Notes: generated by a model not told the origin, from the letters alone. A stretch of DNA of 47,305 nt from Veillonella sp. R32 (GCF_010093125.1 NZ_NMZQ01000006.1:1-47305); one strand, 5' to 3'. Shown: positions 21,636 through 30,636, numbered from the stretch's first letter. Made by a program: numbers and translations.

Positions 21636-22427
21636 ATGGAATATACTAATATCTTGTATTCAGTAAACAATAAAATCGCAACAATTACTTTTAATCGCCC
21701 AGAAGTGCAGAATGGTTTTAACATTCCTATGTGTAATGAGATTTTGGACGCTATTGAGCGGACGGAAGCGAATCCAGAAGCACGAGTATTGTTAATTAAT
21801 GCCGTAGGGAAGGTCTTTTCTGTAGGGGGCGATTTATCTGAAATGAAACGAGCCGTAGAAGAAGATGACCAACAATCCTTGGTTGCTATTGCGGAATTAG
21901 TTATGCAGATTTCCTTTGCTATGAAAAAAATGTCCAAGCCCGTAGTTATGAGTACTGACGGTGCTGTAGCTGGGGCGGCCTTTAATATGGTATTAGCTGC
22001 TGATATGTGTATTGCTTCCACGAATAGCCGTTTTATTCAGGCCTTTGTAAATGTAGGTTTAGCACCTGATGCGGGTGGTATGTTCTTATTGACCCGTGCT
22101 ATTGGTATGAATCGTGCTATGCATTTAGCTATGACTGGTGAAGCGGTAACGGCTGAAAAAGCGAAAGAATATGGTTTTGTATATAAAGTGTGTGAACCAG
22201 AATTACTTGTTAAGACTACGGATCGCCTTTGTACACGCTTAGCTAAAGGTCCTGAATTATCTTATAAAGCCATGAAAGAACAAATGTGGGCTGCTTTCTT
22301 TAGTGGTTGGGATGAGTATGCTAAATTAGAAGTAGAATTACAGACGTATTTAGGCTTCTCTGAAGACTTTAAAGAAGGGGTACGCGCCTTTGCAGAGCGA
22401 CGGAGACCTAATTTCCAAGGGAAATAG
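21636..22427 (+). CDS. Enoyl-CoA hydratase/isomerase (crotonase) family protein
   Basis: A 263-residue crotonase-fold enzyme. Oxyanion-hole segments are VFSVGGDLSEM and GAVAGAAFNMVLAADMC. At the usual second acid position it reads APDAGGMFLL, with Asp instead of the hydratase Glu, so isomerase or another CoA-ester reaction is as likely as hydration. The C-terminal helix region LGFSEDFKEGVRAFAERRRP is typical. The ATG at 21636 has GGAG six bases upstream; earlier in-frame ATGs lack a site. No other fatty-acid or CoA-pathway gene is adjacent, so the substrate stays open. It is monocistronic, with a terminator following. Confidence 0.85.
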   Translation: MEYTNILYSVNNKIATITFNRPEVQNGFNIPMCNEILDAIERTEANPEARVLLINAVGKVFSVGGDLSEMKRAVEEDDQQSLVAIAELVMQISFAMKKMSKPVVMSTDGAVAGAAFNMVLAADMCIASTNSRFIQAFVNVGLAPDAGGMFLLTRAIGMNRAMHLAMTGEAVTAEKAKEYGFVYKVCEPELLVKTTDRLCTRLAKGPELSYKAMKEQMWAAFFSGWDEYAKLEVELQTYLGFSEDFKEGVRAFAERRRPNFQGK

Positions 22428-22455
22428 AATATATCCGTTACTAAACAATTAAATT

Positions 22456-22533
22456 AAGTCCTCCCTATATATGTTCACTTCCGGTCGAGTCAAGCTCGAA
22501 TGGTCGCTACACATATATAGGGAGGACTTTTTC
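22456..22533 (+). terminator. Crotonase terminator carrying the shared loop element (copy A)
   Basis: AAGTCCTCCCTATATATG (22456-22473) and its exact complement (22512-22529) flank a 38-base loop and are followed by TTTTTC. The loop ends in GGTCGCTACA and contains a small internal stem TCGAG/CTCGA. The same loop type recurs at 22691-22753, 22862-22898 and 33148-33189. Confidence 0.8.
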
Positions 22534-22572
22534 ATTTAATATTGTTTGGCAGACGAATATATGAAGGCGAGT

Positions 22573-22793
22573 GTCAGAGCTTGTCTCGTCGAGAGCGAAT
22601 ATACAGGGTACTTATTTCTGTTCTTCCTCATAGCGCCAGTAGAAATGTGGTGAACTTCTGATAAAAAGAGGCAAGATAGATTAAAGGAAAAATAAAAAGC
22701 CCTTACGAATATGTGTAGCGACCGTCAGAGCTTGTCTCGTCGAGAGCGAATATACAGGGGACTTATTTTTGTTCTTCCTCATAGCGCCAGTAG
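22573..22793. repeat. Direct repeat of 70 bp, period 151, derived from terminator-loop elements
   Basis: 22573-22642 and 22724-22793 are about 95 percent alike by eye: both begin GTCAGAGCTTGTCTCGTCGA, pass through GAGCGAATATACAGGG, and end in CTTCCTCATAGCGCCAGTAG. The second copy is preceded by the intact TGTAGCGACC, the first by a degraded version. They look like tandem decayed copies of the terminator element with flanking sequence. No gene is seen between 22428 and 22966. Confidence 0.75.
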
Positions 22794-22842
22794 GACAGTG
22801 GTAGGGCTTTAGAGGCCAAGCTAAGAAGTAAAGTGAAATAGA

Positions 22843-22917
22843 AAAAGAGTGTATCAGTATATGTAGCGACCGTCAGAGCTTGCCTCGTCGAGAGCGAATA
22901 TACTGATACACTCTTTT
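22843..22917 (-). terminator. GMP reductase terminator carrying the shared loop element (copy C)
   Basis: AAAAGAGTGTATCAGTATA (22843-22861) and its exact complement (22899-22917) enclose a 37-base loop. On the minus strand the loop begins TTCGCTCTCGACGAGG and ends GACGGTCGCTACA, and the stem is followed by T-rich sequence. It serves the minus-strand guaC gene and may work both ways. Confidence 0.8.
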
Positions 22918-22966
22918 AACTTTTAAATACTATAGCTTGGCCCCTAAAGGCCTCGCCAATTACTAC

Positions 22967-23953
22967 TTAGCGATCCCCATTGAAAATCGAGTTTTTCACG
23001 ATTACATAGTCTACTTTGCGGATAGCAGTTAGGTTATTGCCACCAGCATAAGAGATAGAGGATTGTAAATCTTGTTCCATTTCGGTTAAGGTATCAAATA
23101 AACTGCCTTTAGAAGGAATATACATTTTCTTACCTTCCACATTTTTTCGTTCCCCTTTTTGGGACTCAGAAGCACTACCGAAGTATTCTTTATATGGTTT
23201 GCCATCGATTTCTACTTCTTTACCAGGGGATTCGGTGTGACCTGCAAAGAGGGAACCAATCATAACGAACGTAGCACCAAAGCGAATGGATTTTGCAATG
23301 TCCCCATGGTCACGGATACCACCGTCAGCAATAACTGGTTTGGTGGCTGCTTTAGAGCACCAACGAACAGCAGATAATTGCCAACCACCAGTACCAAAGC
23401 CAGTTTTTAATTTAGTAATACATACTTTACCTGGGCCGATACCTACTTTAGTAGCGTCAGCACCAGCATTTTCAAGCTCACGAACGGCTTCTGGAGTACC
23501 TACGTTGCCAGCAATCACGAAGCTGTCTGGTAATTGTTTTTTGATGTGCTGAATCATTTCAATAACGGAATTAGAATGACCATGGGCAATATCAATTGTA
23601 ATATATTCAGGTGATAAGCCTGCCGCTTTAATTTCATCAACAAATTTAAATTCGTCTTTTTTTACGCCAATGCTAATGGAGGCATATAGGCCTTTTTCTT
23701 TCATGCGTTTAATGAAATCAAGACGAGTATGTGGTGCAAAACGATGCATGATATAGAAATAGTTATTGGCTGCTAATTTTTCAGCCAATTCTTCGTCAAT
23801 AATCGTCTGCATGTTAGCCGGTACAACTGGTAAACGGAATGTGCGGTTCCCAAGTTTTACCGTAGTGTCGCACTCACTGCGGCTGTTTACAATACATTTA
23901 TTAGGAATTAACTGAATGTCTTCATAATCAAAGATATTTGTTGTGTTAATCAT
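22967..23953 (-). CDS. guaC: GMP reductase
   Basis: A 328-residue enzyme of the IMPDH/GMP reductase family that converts GMP to IMP and ammonia with NADPH, salvaging guanine nucleotides. The short length, with no CBS pair, and the start [20 protein letters not shown] followed by [10 protein letters not shown] and later [10 protein letters not shown], are those of the Firmicute-type GMP reductase. The catalytic loop is [20 protein letters not shown] with the active Cys. [19 protein letters not shown] is the flap. AAGGAGG lies seven bases before the ATG at 23953; an upstream in-frame start is not supported. Monocistronic with a clear promoter and terminator. Confidence 0.93.
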   Translation of the reverse strand: MINTTNIFDYEDIQLIPNKCIVNSRSECDTTVKLGNRTFRLPVVPANMQTIIDEELAEKLAANNYFYIMHRFAPHTRLDFIKRMKEKGLYASISIGVKKDEFKFVDEIKAAGLSPEYITIDIAHGHSNSVIEMIQHIKKQLPDSFVIAGNVGTPEAVRELENAGADATKVGIGPGKVCITKLKTGFGTGGWQLSAVRWCSKAATKPVIADGGIRDHGDIAKSIRFGATFVMIGSLFAGHTESPGKEVEIDGKPYKEYFGSASESQKGERKNVEGKKMYIPSKGSLFDTLTEMEQDLQSSISYAGGNNLTAIRKVDYVIVKNSIFNGDR

Positions 23954-23991
23954 GGAAGGCCTCCTTGTAATAACATAATAATCCATTAGAC

Positions 23992-24020
23992 ATTATATAG
24001 GAAAGGGGGGGCTTTGGCAA
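23992..24020 (-). promoter_or_regulatory. Promoter of guaC
   Basis: On the minus strand TTGCCA (24020-24015), a 17-base spacer and TATAAT (23997-23992), about 40 bases before the start codon. Confidence 0.75.
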
Positions 24021-24093
24021 GCCTTGAGCGAACATTATTTGTCATTTCTTTTGAAACGTTCTGATTTATGTGAATTGGCGTATGGATGGCTTA

Positions 24094-24123
24094 TTGCCTT
24101 TTTAGAAGTATAGGCAGTATAAT
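24094..24123 (+). promoter_or_regulatory. Promoter of the thiT-mobAB-fdh operon
   Basis: TTGCCT (24094-24099), an 18-base spacer and TATAAT (24118-24123), roughly 100 bases before the first gene. Confidence 0.65.
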
Positions 24124-24130
24124 TAATTTA

Positions 24131-24200
24131 TATTTGCAGGTATTGGGTAAACATACGCTTAAGGAGATGCAAATACATAACATTTAGTTGTTTAACGTAT
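24131..24200 (+). promoter_or_regulatory. Structured 5' leader of the molybdenum-cofactor/FDH operon
   Basis: TATTTGCA (24131-24138) and TGCAAATA (24168-24175) form a perfect stem. Inside it GTAT (24140-24143) can pair with ATAC (24153-24156), while the same bases ATACG (24153-24157) can pair instead with CGTAT (24196-24200). The leader thus has two exclusive folds. It does not match the TPP riboswitch, although the first gene is ThiT-like. Confidence 0.4.
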
Positions 24201-24225
24201 AGGGGCTAGGCCCAAAGGAGAAACT

Positions 24226-24756
24226 ATGGAACAGAAACAACGGACACGCATGTTAGTAGAAGCAGGACTCTCCATTGCAATCGCATATGTACTGCATTTT
24301 GTTGTATTATTTCAAATGCCCCAAGGGGGCTTTGTGAATGCGGCCAATTTGGTACCACTCATTATATTTGCCCTTCGGTGGGGCGGTAAGTGGGGCCTTA
24401 TTACTTGTATGGCCTATGGACTCATAGAGTTCCTTTTAGGCTTTAAATTTTCCCTTCATTTTTTAAGTATTATATTGGATTATATTCTTGGTTATGGTGC
24501 TATTGGTGTAGCTGGCTTTTTTGCTAATAGCCGTAGTGGTGCTATTGGCGGTGTGTTGGCTGGTTGCTCTTTGCGGTGGCTTTGCTCGGTCGTTTCAGGG
24601 GCCGTTGTATTTGCTGCTTATGCACCAGCAGGTCAAAATCCTTGGCTATATTCCATGGTTTATAATGCCAGTTACATGATTCCCGAATTAGTTATCAATT
24701 TAGTGGTGATTGTGCTATTCTATACGCGGATTATGAAGGGCTTACAAAGAAGGTGA
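24226..24756 (+). CDS. ThiT-like ECF transporter S component
   Basis: A 176-residue, six-segment membrane protein of the ThiT family, the substrate-binding S component of energy-coupling-factor importers; known members bind thiamine. MLVEAGLSIAIAYVLHFVVL, then MPQGGFVNAANLVPLIIFAL and LHFLSIILDYILGYGAIGVA, match the family pattern including the MPQGG turn. The ATPases and T component are not in the window, as usual for group II S components. CAAAGGAG precedes the ATG, and the MobA-MobB gene starts five bases after the stop, so the two are translated together. The link with molybdenum-cofactor genes and the lack of a TPP riboswitch are odd, so the ligand may not be thiamine. Confidence 0.8.
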   Translation: MEQKQRTRMLVEAGLSIAIAYVLHFVVLFQMPQGGFVNAANLVPLIIFALRWGGKWGLITCMAYGLIEFLLGFKFSLHFLSIILDYILGYGAIGVAGFFANSRSGAIGGVLAGCSLRWLCSVVSGAVVFAAYAPAGQNPWLYSMVYNASYMIPELVINLVVIVLFYTRIMKGLQRR

Positions 24757-24760
24757 GACT

Positions 24761-26056
24761 ATGAAACGACTGGTATTAGAGCGCACGGATGGACATCATG
24801 CGTATAAACGAGGCGTTTTGATTTTAACAGGGGGTCAAAGTTCGCGAATGGGTCAAAATAAGGCGAATTTGCCTTGGCAAGGTGGCACTTTTTTAACGAA
24901 GTTGCTTGAAAAAACAAGAGCCGTAGACCCTATTGATATTGTAATTTCGGCGAATGCCCCCCTTGATTTACATTTGTTACCAGGTCAATTATATGCATCA
25001 CATCCGCTCAGTGATAGACAAGGTCATGTAGCTTTAAACGAAGCTGAAATGTGTGCTATCAAACCTGATTATACGATGCGCTATCAGTGGGTGATGAAGG
25101 ATGAACCTACGTTAACGGTATATGTAGTGCCGGATCAAGGGGAAAGTCGGGGACCGCTTAGCGGTTTATTAGCTGGTTTGACGGCGGGGCGCAGTGAAGT
25201 GTATATGACTGTATCCATTGATATGCCGTTTTTTAATCATTTTTCTTTCGGTAGCACTTGTGAGATGTTGAAACAATTGGGCAAAGCTCCTACTGATTGT
25301 GTGGTACCTATTTTAGCGGGGCGTTTAGAGCCTTTAGCAGCCTTATATAGTCGGCGTTGCGTGGATAGTATTAAGACATTGTTAGCTACTGGTGAGTTTC
25401 ACGTAAGGGCTTTATTTGATAAGGTAAAAACAGAATATATAGCCGTCGATGATAGAGCACTAGATTATCGCAATGTGAATACGCCTTTAGATTATAAAAT
25501 GGCGCAAGCCTTACTGTTAAATACACAGCGGAAGGTGCCTATGATATTTGTAGTAGCTGAACAGTCAAAGACAGGCAAAACTTTAGTATCTACTGAGCTT
25601 ATTAAAGCCTTTACCAAGCTAGACTATGAAGTAGGCTATGCTAAGAGTGATGGTCATGGTTTTACTATGGATAGGAAAGGTAGTGATACTTGGTTAGCTT
25701 CACAAGCTGGTGCTAAAGCGATTGCTATCAGTGGACCAACACAATATGCTATGCTAGTTTCGCATAACAAAAAGAAGGATATTGTATCTTTAGCGGAGAA
25801 CTTGTTAGTAGACTTGGTGATTGTTGAAACACGAAGTCGTGGGATGTTACCTAGTATTGAGGTATTACCTAGTCATACTGAAAGTTCTAAAGAAGATTTA
25901 TTAGGAGCAAATTCAGTTATTAATGGATCTTTTGTAGTAGCTGATGTTAAAACAGGAGCGGCTCAATCTGAAGATTTTGAGCGCGCTCATTTTTCGTTAA
26001 CACATATAGACGACTTAGCAATGTGGTTAAAGCAACAGATTTTACCAACCCGTTGA
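24761..26056 (+). CDS. MobA-MobB fusion, molybdopterin-guanine dinucleotide synthesis
   Basis: A 431-residue two-domain protein. Residues 1 to about 250 are MobA, which links GMP to molybdopterin: the nucleotide loop is LILTGGQSSRMGQNKANLPW (residues near 20) and later VSIDMPFF and DYRNVNTPLDY. Residues from about 262 are MobB-like: IFVVAEQSKTGKTLVSTELI, with a P-loop that lacks the first glycine, then GYAKSDGHGFTMDRKGSDTW and AISGPTQYAM. MobB binds GTP and helps MobA. Fusion keeps both activities together for the bis-MGD cofactor needed by the formate dehydrogenase encoded next. Codon start follows a GGTGAG site. Confidence 0.88.
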   Translation: MKRLVLERTDGHHAYKRGVLILTGGQSSRMGQNKANLPWQGGTFLTKLLEKTRAVDPIDIVISANAPLDLHLLPGQLYASHPLSDRQGHVALNEAEMCAIKPDYTMRYQWVMKDEPTLTVYVVPDQGESRGPLSGLLAGLTAGRSEVYMTVSIDMPFFNHFSFGSTCEMLKQLGKAPTDCVVPILAGRLEPLAALYSRRCVDSIKTLLATGEFHVRALFDKVKTEYIAVDDRALDYRNVNTPLDYKMAQALLLNTQRKVPMIFVVAEQSKTGKTLVSTELIKAFTKLDYEVGYAKSDGHGFTMDRKGSDTWLASQAGAKAIAISGPTQYAMLVSHNKKKDIVSLAENLLVDLVIVETRSRGMLPSIEVLPSHTESSKEDLLGANSVINGSFVVADVKTGAAQSEDFERAHFSLTHIDDLAMWLKQQILPTR

Positions 26057-26124
26057 TGTAATATGCAATATAGGTATTAGGTTATACATGGATTATTGGA
26101 TTCAAGTGAATGAGAGGGTACTCT

Positions 26125-28317
26125 ATGCAGCATAACTATGAAAAAGTTGTTACTGTTTGTCCTTATTGTGGTTCGGGATGTCAAATCGAGTTTACTGTAG
26201 ACCGTAAGGCTAATCGAATTATTGAAGCTAAAGGGGCACCTGGTCGAACGAATGAAGGTAGACTATGTTTAAAAGGTTTTTATGGTTGGGATTATTTAAA
26301 TGATCCACAGATTCTAACGCGGCGCATTACATCGCCCATGATTCGTAAAGGGGGCAAAGGTACTCCCTTGGAGCCTGTTAGTTGGGACGAAGCTATTCAA
26401 TATACGGCGGAGCGTTTACAGGCCATTATTAAAGAATATGGGGCCGATGCCGTTATGGGGGCTGGGTCTGCTCGTGGACCAGGTAATGAAGCGGGTTATA
26501 TTACGCAAAAATTTATGCGTGCTGTTATAGGTACTAATAATGTGGATCATTGTGCCCGTATTTGTCATGCTGCTTCAGTAGCTGGTTTAAAACAGACGAT
26601 TGGGGAAGGTGCGATGTCACTTAGTGTGCCGGAGATTGAAGATGCGGAAGTTATTTTCAATATTGGCTATAATGGAGCTACATCCCATCCGATTGTGGCA
26701 CGTCGTATTGTAAAAGCCAAGGCTAAAGGGGCTAAGATTATTTGTGCAGACCCTCAGATTTCTGAAACGGCACGAATTGCAGATCTTCATTTACAACAAA
26801 AAGGGGGCACTAATTTATTATTGCTCAATGCGTTAGCCTATACCATTGTGGAAGAAAATTTAGTAGATGAAGCCTTTATTAGAGACCATGTTAATGGGTA
26901 TGAAGAGTTTGTGCCAAAACTTAAAGCGTATGCGCCAGAATTGGTGGCTTTTGATATTGGGGTTACTGCACAAGAAATTCGGGAAGCCGCTCGTTTATAT
27001 GCATCTTCTAAACATTCGGTTATTCTTTGGGGCATGGGAATTACGCAATTTTCGCAAGGTGTTGATTGCGTAGCAGCTTGTTCTAATTTAGCTATGTTGA
27101 CAGGCAACTATGGCCATTATGCCACTGGCGTAGGGCCTGTGCGTGGACAAAATAATGTACAAGGTACTTGCGATATGGGCGTATTACCTAATGAATATCC
27201 AGGCTACCAAGCGGTAACGGATCCTGTTATTCGTGAAAAGTTTGAAAATGCTTGGGGCGTTTCACTATCACCTACGGTGGGACTCAAATTGACACAAGTA
27301 CCTGAGCGAGTATTAGAAGAATCTGATCCTAAGAAACAAATTCATGCGTACTATATCATTGGTGAAGATCCAGCACAGTCAGATCCTCATTTAGAAGAAT
27401 TACGTGAAACATTGGCCGCTATTGATTTAGTCATTGTGCAAGATATTTTCATGAATCGTACGTCTGAATATGCAGATGTAATCTTGCCAGCCACTGCTTG
27501 GGGAGAACATGAGGCTATCTATACTTGTTGTGATCGTGGTTTCCAACGAGTGCGGAAGGTTATTGAGCCACCAGCTGGGGTTAAGCCTGATTGGGAAATT
27601 CTTTGTCTCTTGGCCACGGCCATGGGATACCCTATGCATTATAATAATACCCAAGAGATTTGGGACGAAATGTGCTCCTTAGCACCTAAATTTGCAGGAG
27701 CAACCTATGAAAAAATTGAAGCCCTAGGTAGTGTACAATGGCCTTGCTATGAGGAAAGCATGGAGGACAGAGGTACCATATTTTTGCATAAAGATGGGGA
27801 ATTTGCAACGCCTGATGGCCGTGGTAATTTGGTATTTAATGATTATCAACCAGTAAAAGAAGAAGTGGATGAGGAGTATCCATTGTCCTTCTGCACGGTT
27901 CGTGAAGTGGGGCATTACTCAGCACGGACTATGACTGGTAATTGTCGTATGCTCCGTCAATTAGAGGATGAGCCAGGCTGGATTGCTATGAATCCAAAGG
28001 ATTGTGAAGCCTTAGGTGTTGAGCAAGGTGATTTAGTGCGCGTTCGCTCACGACGAGGGAGTTTAATTACTCGATGCTTACCAACTGAGCGGGCTAAGCT
28101 CGGCGCCACCTATATGACATATCAGTGGTGGATTGGCGCTTGTAATGAGCTCACTAATGGTGTGCTAGACCCTAAGAGTAAAACACCAGAATATAAATAT
28201 TGTGCTTGTCGCGTAGAAAAGTTAGCTAATCAAGCGGAAGCCGAAGAATATGTGAAGTCACAATATGCTCTAATTCGAGCAAAAATGGGAATAGAAAAGG
28301 CAGGTGCCGGCGCATGA
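26125..28317 (+). CDS. fdhF: Formate dehydrogenase catalytic subunit, Cys type (FdhF-like)
   Basis: A 730-residue molybdopterin oxidoreductase close to E. coli FDH-H. The N-terminal [4Fe-4S] ligands are Cys12, Cys15, Cys19 (CPYCGSGC) and Cys48. The active-site segment NVDHCARICHAASVAGLKQT has a TGT codon (26563-26565) at the position of selenocysteine 140 of FDH-H, so it is a cysteine enzyme; the following His and the downstream Arg are kept. The MGD-binding C-terminal domain includes ARTMTGNCRML and PTERAKLGATYMTYQWW. No signal peptide, hence cytosolic. It reversibly oxidises formate to CO2. AGAGGG precedes the ATG at 26125, and the stop overlaps the next start (ATGA). Confidence 0.9.
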   Translation: MQHNYEKVVTVCPYCGSGCQIEFTVDRKANRIIEAKGAPGRTNEGRLCLKGFYGWDYLNDPQILTRRITSPMIRKGGKGTPLEPVSWDEAIQYTAERLQAIIKEYGADAVMGAGSARGPGNEAGYITQKFMRAVIGTNNVDHCARICHAASVAGLKQTIGEGAMSLSVPEIEDAEVIFNIGYNGATSHPIVARRIVKAKAKGAKIICADPQISETARIADLHLQQKGGTNLLLLNALAYTIVEENLVDEAFIRDHVNGYEEFVPKLKAYAPELVAFDIGVTAQEIREAARLYASSKHSVILWGMGITQFSQGVDCVAACSNLAMLTGNYGHYATGVGPVRGQNNVQGTCDMGVLPNEYPGYQAVTDPVIREKFENAWGVSLSPTVGLKLTQVPERVLEESDPKKQIHAYYIIGEDPAQSDPHLEELRETLAAIDLVIVQDIFMNRTSEYADVILPATAWGEHEAIYTCCDRGFQRVRKVIEPPAGVKPDWEILCLLATAMGYPMHYNNTQEIWDEMCSLAPKFAGATYEKIEALGSVQWPCYEESMEDRGTIFLHKDGEFATPDGRGNLVFNDYQPVKEEVDEEYPLSFCTVREVGHYSARTMTGNCRMLRQLEDEPGWIAMNPKDCEALGVEQGDLVRVRSRRGSLITRCLPTERAKLGATYMTYQWWIGACNELTNGVLDPKSKTPEYKYCACRVEKLANQAEAEEYVKSQYALIRAKMGIEKAGAGA

Positions 28318-28844
28318 ATCGTTTTGTAAAAGGAAACCCCTTACTTTGTATTGGTTGTCGTACTTGTATGGTAGCTTGTGTAGTGGCCCATCGTGGGAAT
28401 GGTATTTTTACTACGGATCCTGATAGTGAAGACTTTTTCCCTCGTATTCATGTGGTTAAAACTAAAACAAAGACAATGACAGTTCAATGTCATCATTGTG
28501 AAAATGCACCTTGTGTGACGGTATGCCCTGTAGGGGCTCTCGAAAAAGGTCCTCATAGCATTGTGCTTCACGAATCTCGTTGTATTGGTTGTCAGCAGTG
28601 TACGATGGCTTGTCCCTTTGGAGCGATTCAAATGAAGCAGGTCACAGAGTCAGAAAAACTTCGAGTAGTAGCTAATAAATGCGATTTATGTGCCACTACG
28701 GAAGAAGGAAGCCCTGCTTGTGTATCGCATTGTCCAACGGAAGCATTGACTTATTATACGGCCGAACATATCTCTGAGATAGTCAATGAGAAAAACCTCC
28801 AAACCGCGCGCAAGGCCTGGGCGGCCAAGGAGGGACAAGCATGA
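28314..28844 (+). CDS. Four-cluster ferredoxin-type electron-transfer subunit (HycB/HydN-like), first
   Basis: A 176-residue protein with four [4Fe-4S] cysteine groups: CIGCRTCMVAC (Cys12, 15, 18, 22), CHHCENAPCVTVCP, CIGCQQCTMACP and CDLC...CVSHCP, arranged as in HydN and HycB, which carry electrons from FDH-H. It starts inside the fdhF stop (ATGA) and overlaps the next gene the same way, so expression is coupled. Together with the following paralogue it would pass electrons from formate to ferredoxin or another carrier; no hydrogenase gene is present in the window. Confidence 0.9.
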   Translation: MNRFVKGNPLLCIGCRTCMVACVVAHRGNGIFTTDPDSEDFFPRIHVVKTKTKTMTVQCHHCENAPCVTVCPVGALEKGPHSIVLHESRCIGCQQCTMACPFGAIQMKQVTESEKLRVVANKCDLCATTEEGSPACVSHCPTEALTYYTAEHISEIVNEKNLQTARKAWAAKEGQA

Positions 28845-29332
28845 ATCAATTTATTTATTGCGATGTAAATGTATGCATTGGTTGTGGTATGTGTGAACGG
28901 CAATGTATTATGGCGCATTATAATTTGCCTATGACTGAGGTGAAATTAGATAATCCTTTGCAACGAGCGCGTTGTAAAGCGTATCGCTTACCTGATTTAA
29001 AAGTAGCGGTTCATTGTAAGCATTGTGAAAATGCACCTTGCTTGGCTGCTTGTCCCGTTAAAGCGATTTCAAAACGCAATGACAATATGATTTTTGTAGA
29101 TGAAACTATATGTATTGGTTGTCGTGAATGTGTATTGGCTTGTCCTTTTGGGGCCGTGCGCATGGCACCCTTAGAAGATGGTCGTACGGTAGCAACAAAA
29201 TGTGATTTATGTATTGATACGTCCGTTGGTACACCAGCGTGTGTAGCTGGTTGCCCTAAAAAGGCGCTTACATTAGTGACCGAAGAAACGATGAAAGCTT
29301 CTTTGACACATAAACGGGAAACCTTTGCTTAA
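28841..29332 (+). CDS. Four-cluster ferredoxin-type electron-transfer subunit (HycB/HydN-like), second
   Basis: A 163-residue paralogue of the preceding protein with the same four cysteine groups: CIGCGMCERQC, CKHCENAPCLAACP, CIGCRECVLACP and CDLC...CVAGCP. The two are similar in layout but differ in loop sequence, so both are likely functional, perhaps one docking to the catalytic subunit and one to the electron acceptor. The start overlaps the previous stop by four bases with GGAGGGA upstream. The MoeA gene follows after 39 bases. Confidence 0.9.
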   Translation: MNQFIYCDVNVCIGCGMCERQCIMAHYNLPMTEVKLDNPLQRARCKAYRLPDLKVAVHCKHCENAPCLAACPVKAISKRNDNMIFVDETICIGCRECVLACPFGAVRMAPLEDGRTVATKCDLCIDTSVGTPACVAGCPKKALTLVTEETMKASLTHKRETFA

Positions 29333-29371
29333 GTTAAAAGTATTAGCATTTGAGACATGGAGTAGGAATAT

Positions 29372-30607
29372 ATGAAGGCAATTACAGTAGAAGCAAGTCA
29401 GCAACAATGGCATAGGGAATTGGCCAAGCGGTCTAAGCAGGCTGTTGAATATATTCCTTTGTCTCAGGCTTTAGGTAGAGTCTTAGCACAGGATTTAATA
29501 GCCCAAAGCGATATGCCACCATTTCGAAAATCCCCTTATGATGGCTTTGTGATTCCCTATGTAGCTAATCAGCAACGGTTCAAAGTTATTGGCTTGATAG
29601 GAGCTGGTGAAGTGTTTGAGGGCCCAGTAGCACCTGGTGAGGCCGTTCGCATTATGACAGGCGCTCCTATTCCTGCTGATTGTGATACGATGATTATGCA
29701 GGAACGCTGTGAGTTTGATGGCACGTATATTACCGTTCGTGGTGATATTGTACGTGGTGATAACATTGTGCCGCAAGGTGAGGAATGTAGCATTGGTGAA
29801 ACGATTATTAAGGCTGGTACGTATTTAGATGCTGGCGTCATTGCCGTAGCGGTAGGCCTTGGGTATGCTACGGTACCCGTGTATGACCCCCTTAAAATTG
29901 TGGTATTAACGTCTGGTCGCGAGATTCTTCCTGTAGGTGAACCGTTAACAGCTGGTAAGATTTATAATTCTAATTTGTATATGTTAACTAATTTGTTAAA
30001 GGAACATAGTTTTTATGAAGTTACAACTCACCATGTAAGTGATGATCCCGCTGTATTGACTGAGGAAATTGCTCTTGTATCAAAACTTAGTAAAGCGGCG
30101 GATGTTATTATTAGTACGGGTGGTGTATCGGTTGGTTTATTTGACTCAATGCCTGCTATTTATGAAGCTTTAGGCGCTCGTGAATTATATAATCGTGTAT
30201 TAATGCGTCCAGGGGCTGCTTCTTATGGTGGTCTTATAGAGCGAGGGGCTGGTCAATATACACTTTGTTTTGGTTTGTCCGGTAATCCTACGGCAGCCTA
30301 TAATGGCTTTCATTTATTAGTATTGCCCATATTACGGCATTGTCAAGGTTATGGAAGATCAGAACTGATGAGTATTTCCTTACCTTTAGGGGCGCCTATT
30401 CATAAAAAGAATCCTTTTGACCGATATGTGCAAGGTGTTATTACCTATACTGCGGACGGTGCTGTTTTTATGCCAAATCGAGTGTTTACCTCCAGCGCAT
30501 TATTAGGCTTAGCTCAGGCTAATAGTCTTACAAAGTTAGAACAAGGAGTTAATAACTATGAGGTAGGCGACAAAGTACCTGTTATGCTGCTTAAATATTA
30601 TAATTAA
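29372..30607 (+). CDS. moeA: Molybdopterin molybdenumtransferase MoeA
   Basis: A 411-residue enzyme that inserts molybdate into adenylylated molybdopterin. The N-terminal region has SDMPPFRKSPYDGFVIP, where family members usually read MPPFDNSAMDGYA, then MTGAPIPADCDTMIMQE. The MPT-binding domain has VLTSGREILPVGEPL, GKIYNSNLYMLTNLL, IISTGGVSVGLFDSMP, MRPGAASYGG and GLSGNPTAAYNGF. The last 70 residues are the MoeA C-terminal domain. It completes the cofactor path with MobA-MobB for the FDH encoded just upstream; moaA-E are elsewhere. The ribosome site is weak (TAGGAAT). Confidence 0.92.
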   Translation: MKAITVEASQQQWHRELAKRSKQAVEYIPLSQALGRVLAQDLIAQSDMPPFRKSPYDGFVIPYVANQQRFKVIGLIGAGEVFEGPVAPGEAVRIMTGAPIPADCDTMIMQERCEFDGTYITVRGDIVRGDNIVPQGEECSIGETIIKAGTYLDAGVIAVAVGLGYATVPVYDPLKIVVLTSGREILPVGEPLTAGKIYNSNLYMLTNLLKEHSFYEVTTHHVSDDPAVLTEEIALVSKLSKAADVIISTGGVSVGLFDSMPAIYEALGARELYNRVLMRPGAASYGGLIERGAGQYTLCFGLSGNPTAAYNGFHLLVLPILRHCQGYGRSELMSISLPLGAPIHKKNPFDRYVQGVITYTADGAVFMPNRVFTSSALLGLAQANSLTKLEQGVNNYEVGDKVPVMLLKYYN

Positions 30608-30636
30608 AAAATCTATATAGGTTGCATTACAATAGA

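Noticed and set aside
22456-22917. CRISPR-like array
   Set aside because: Copies are few, spacing is irregular, and the repeats are terminator hairpins with variable stems, not short repeats with equal spacers; no cas genes are near.
24120-24225. TPP riboswitch before the ThiT-like gene
   Set aside because: The CTGAGA and ACCTGATCTGG-type core elements are not present.
26563-26565. Selenocysteine codon in the formate dehydrogenase
   Set aside because: The codon is TGT, an ordinary cysteine, and the reading frame needs no UGA read-through.
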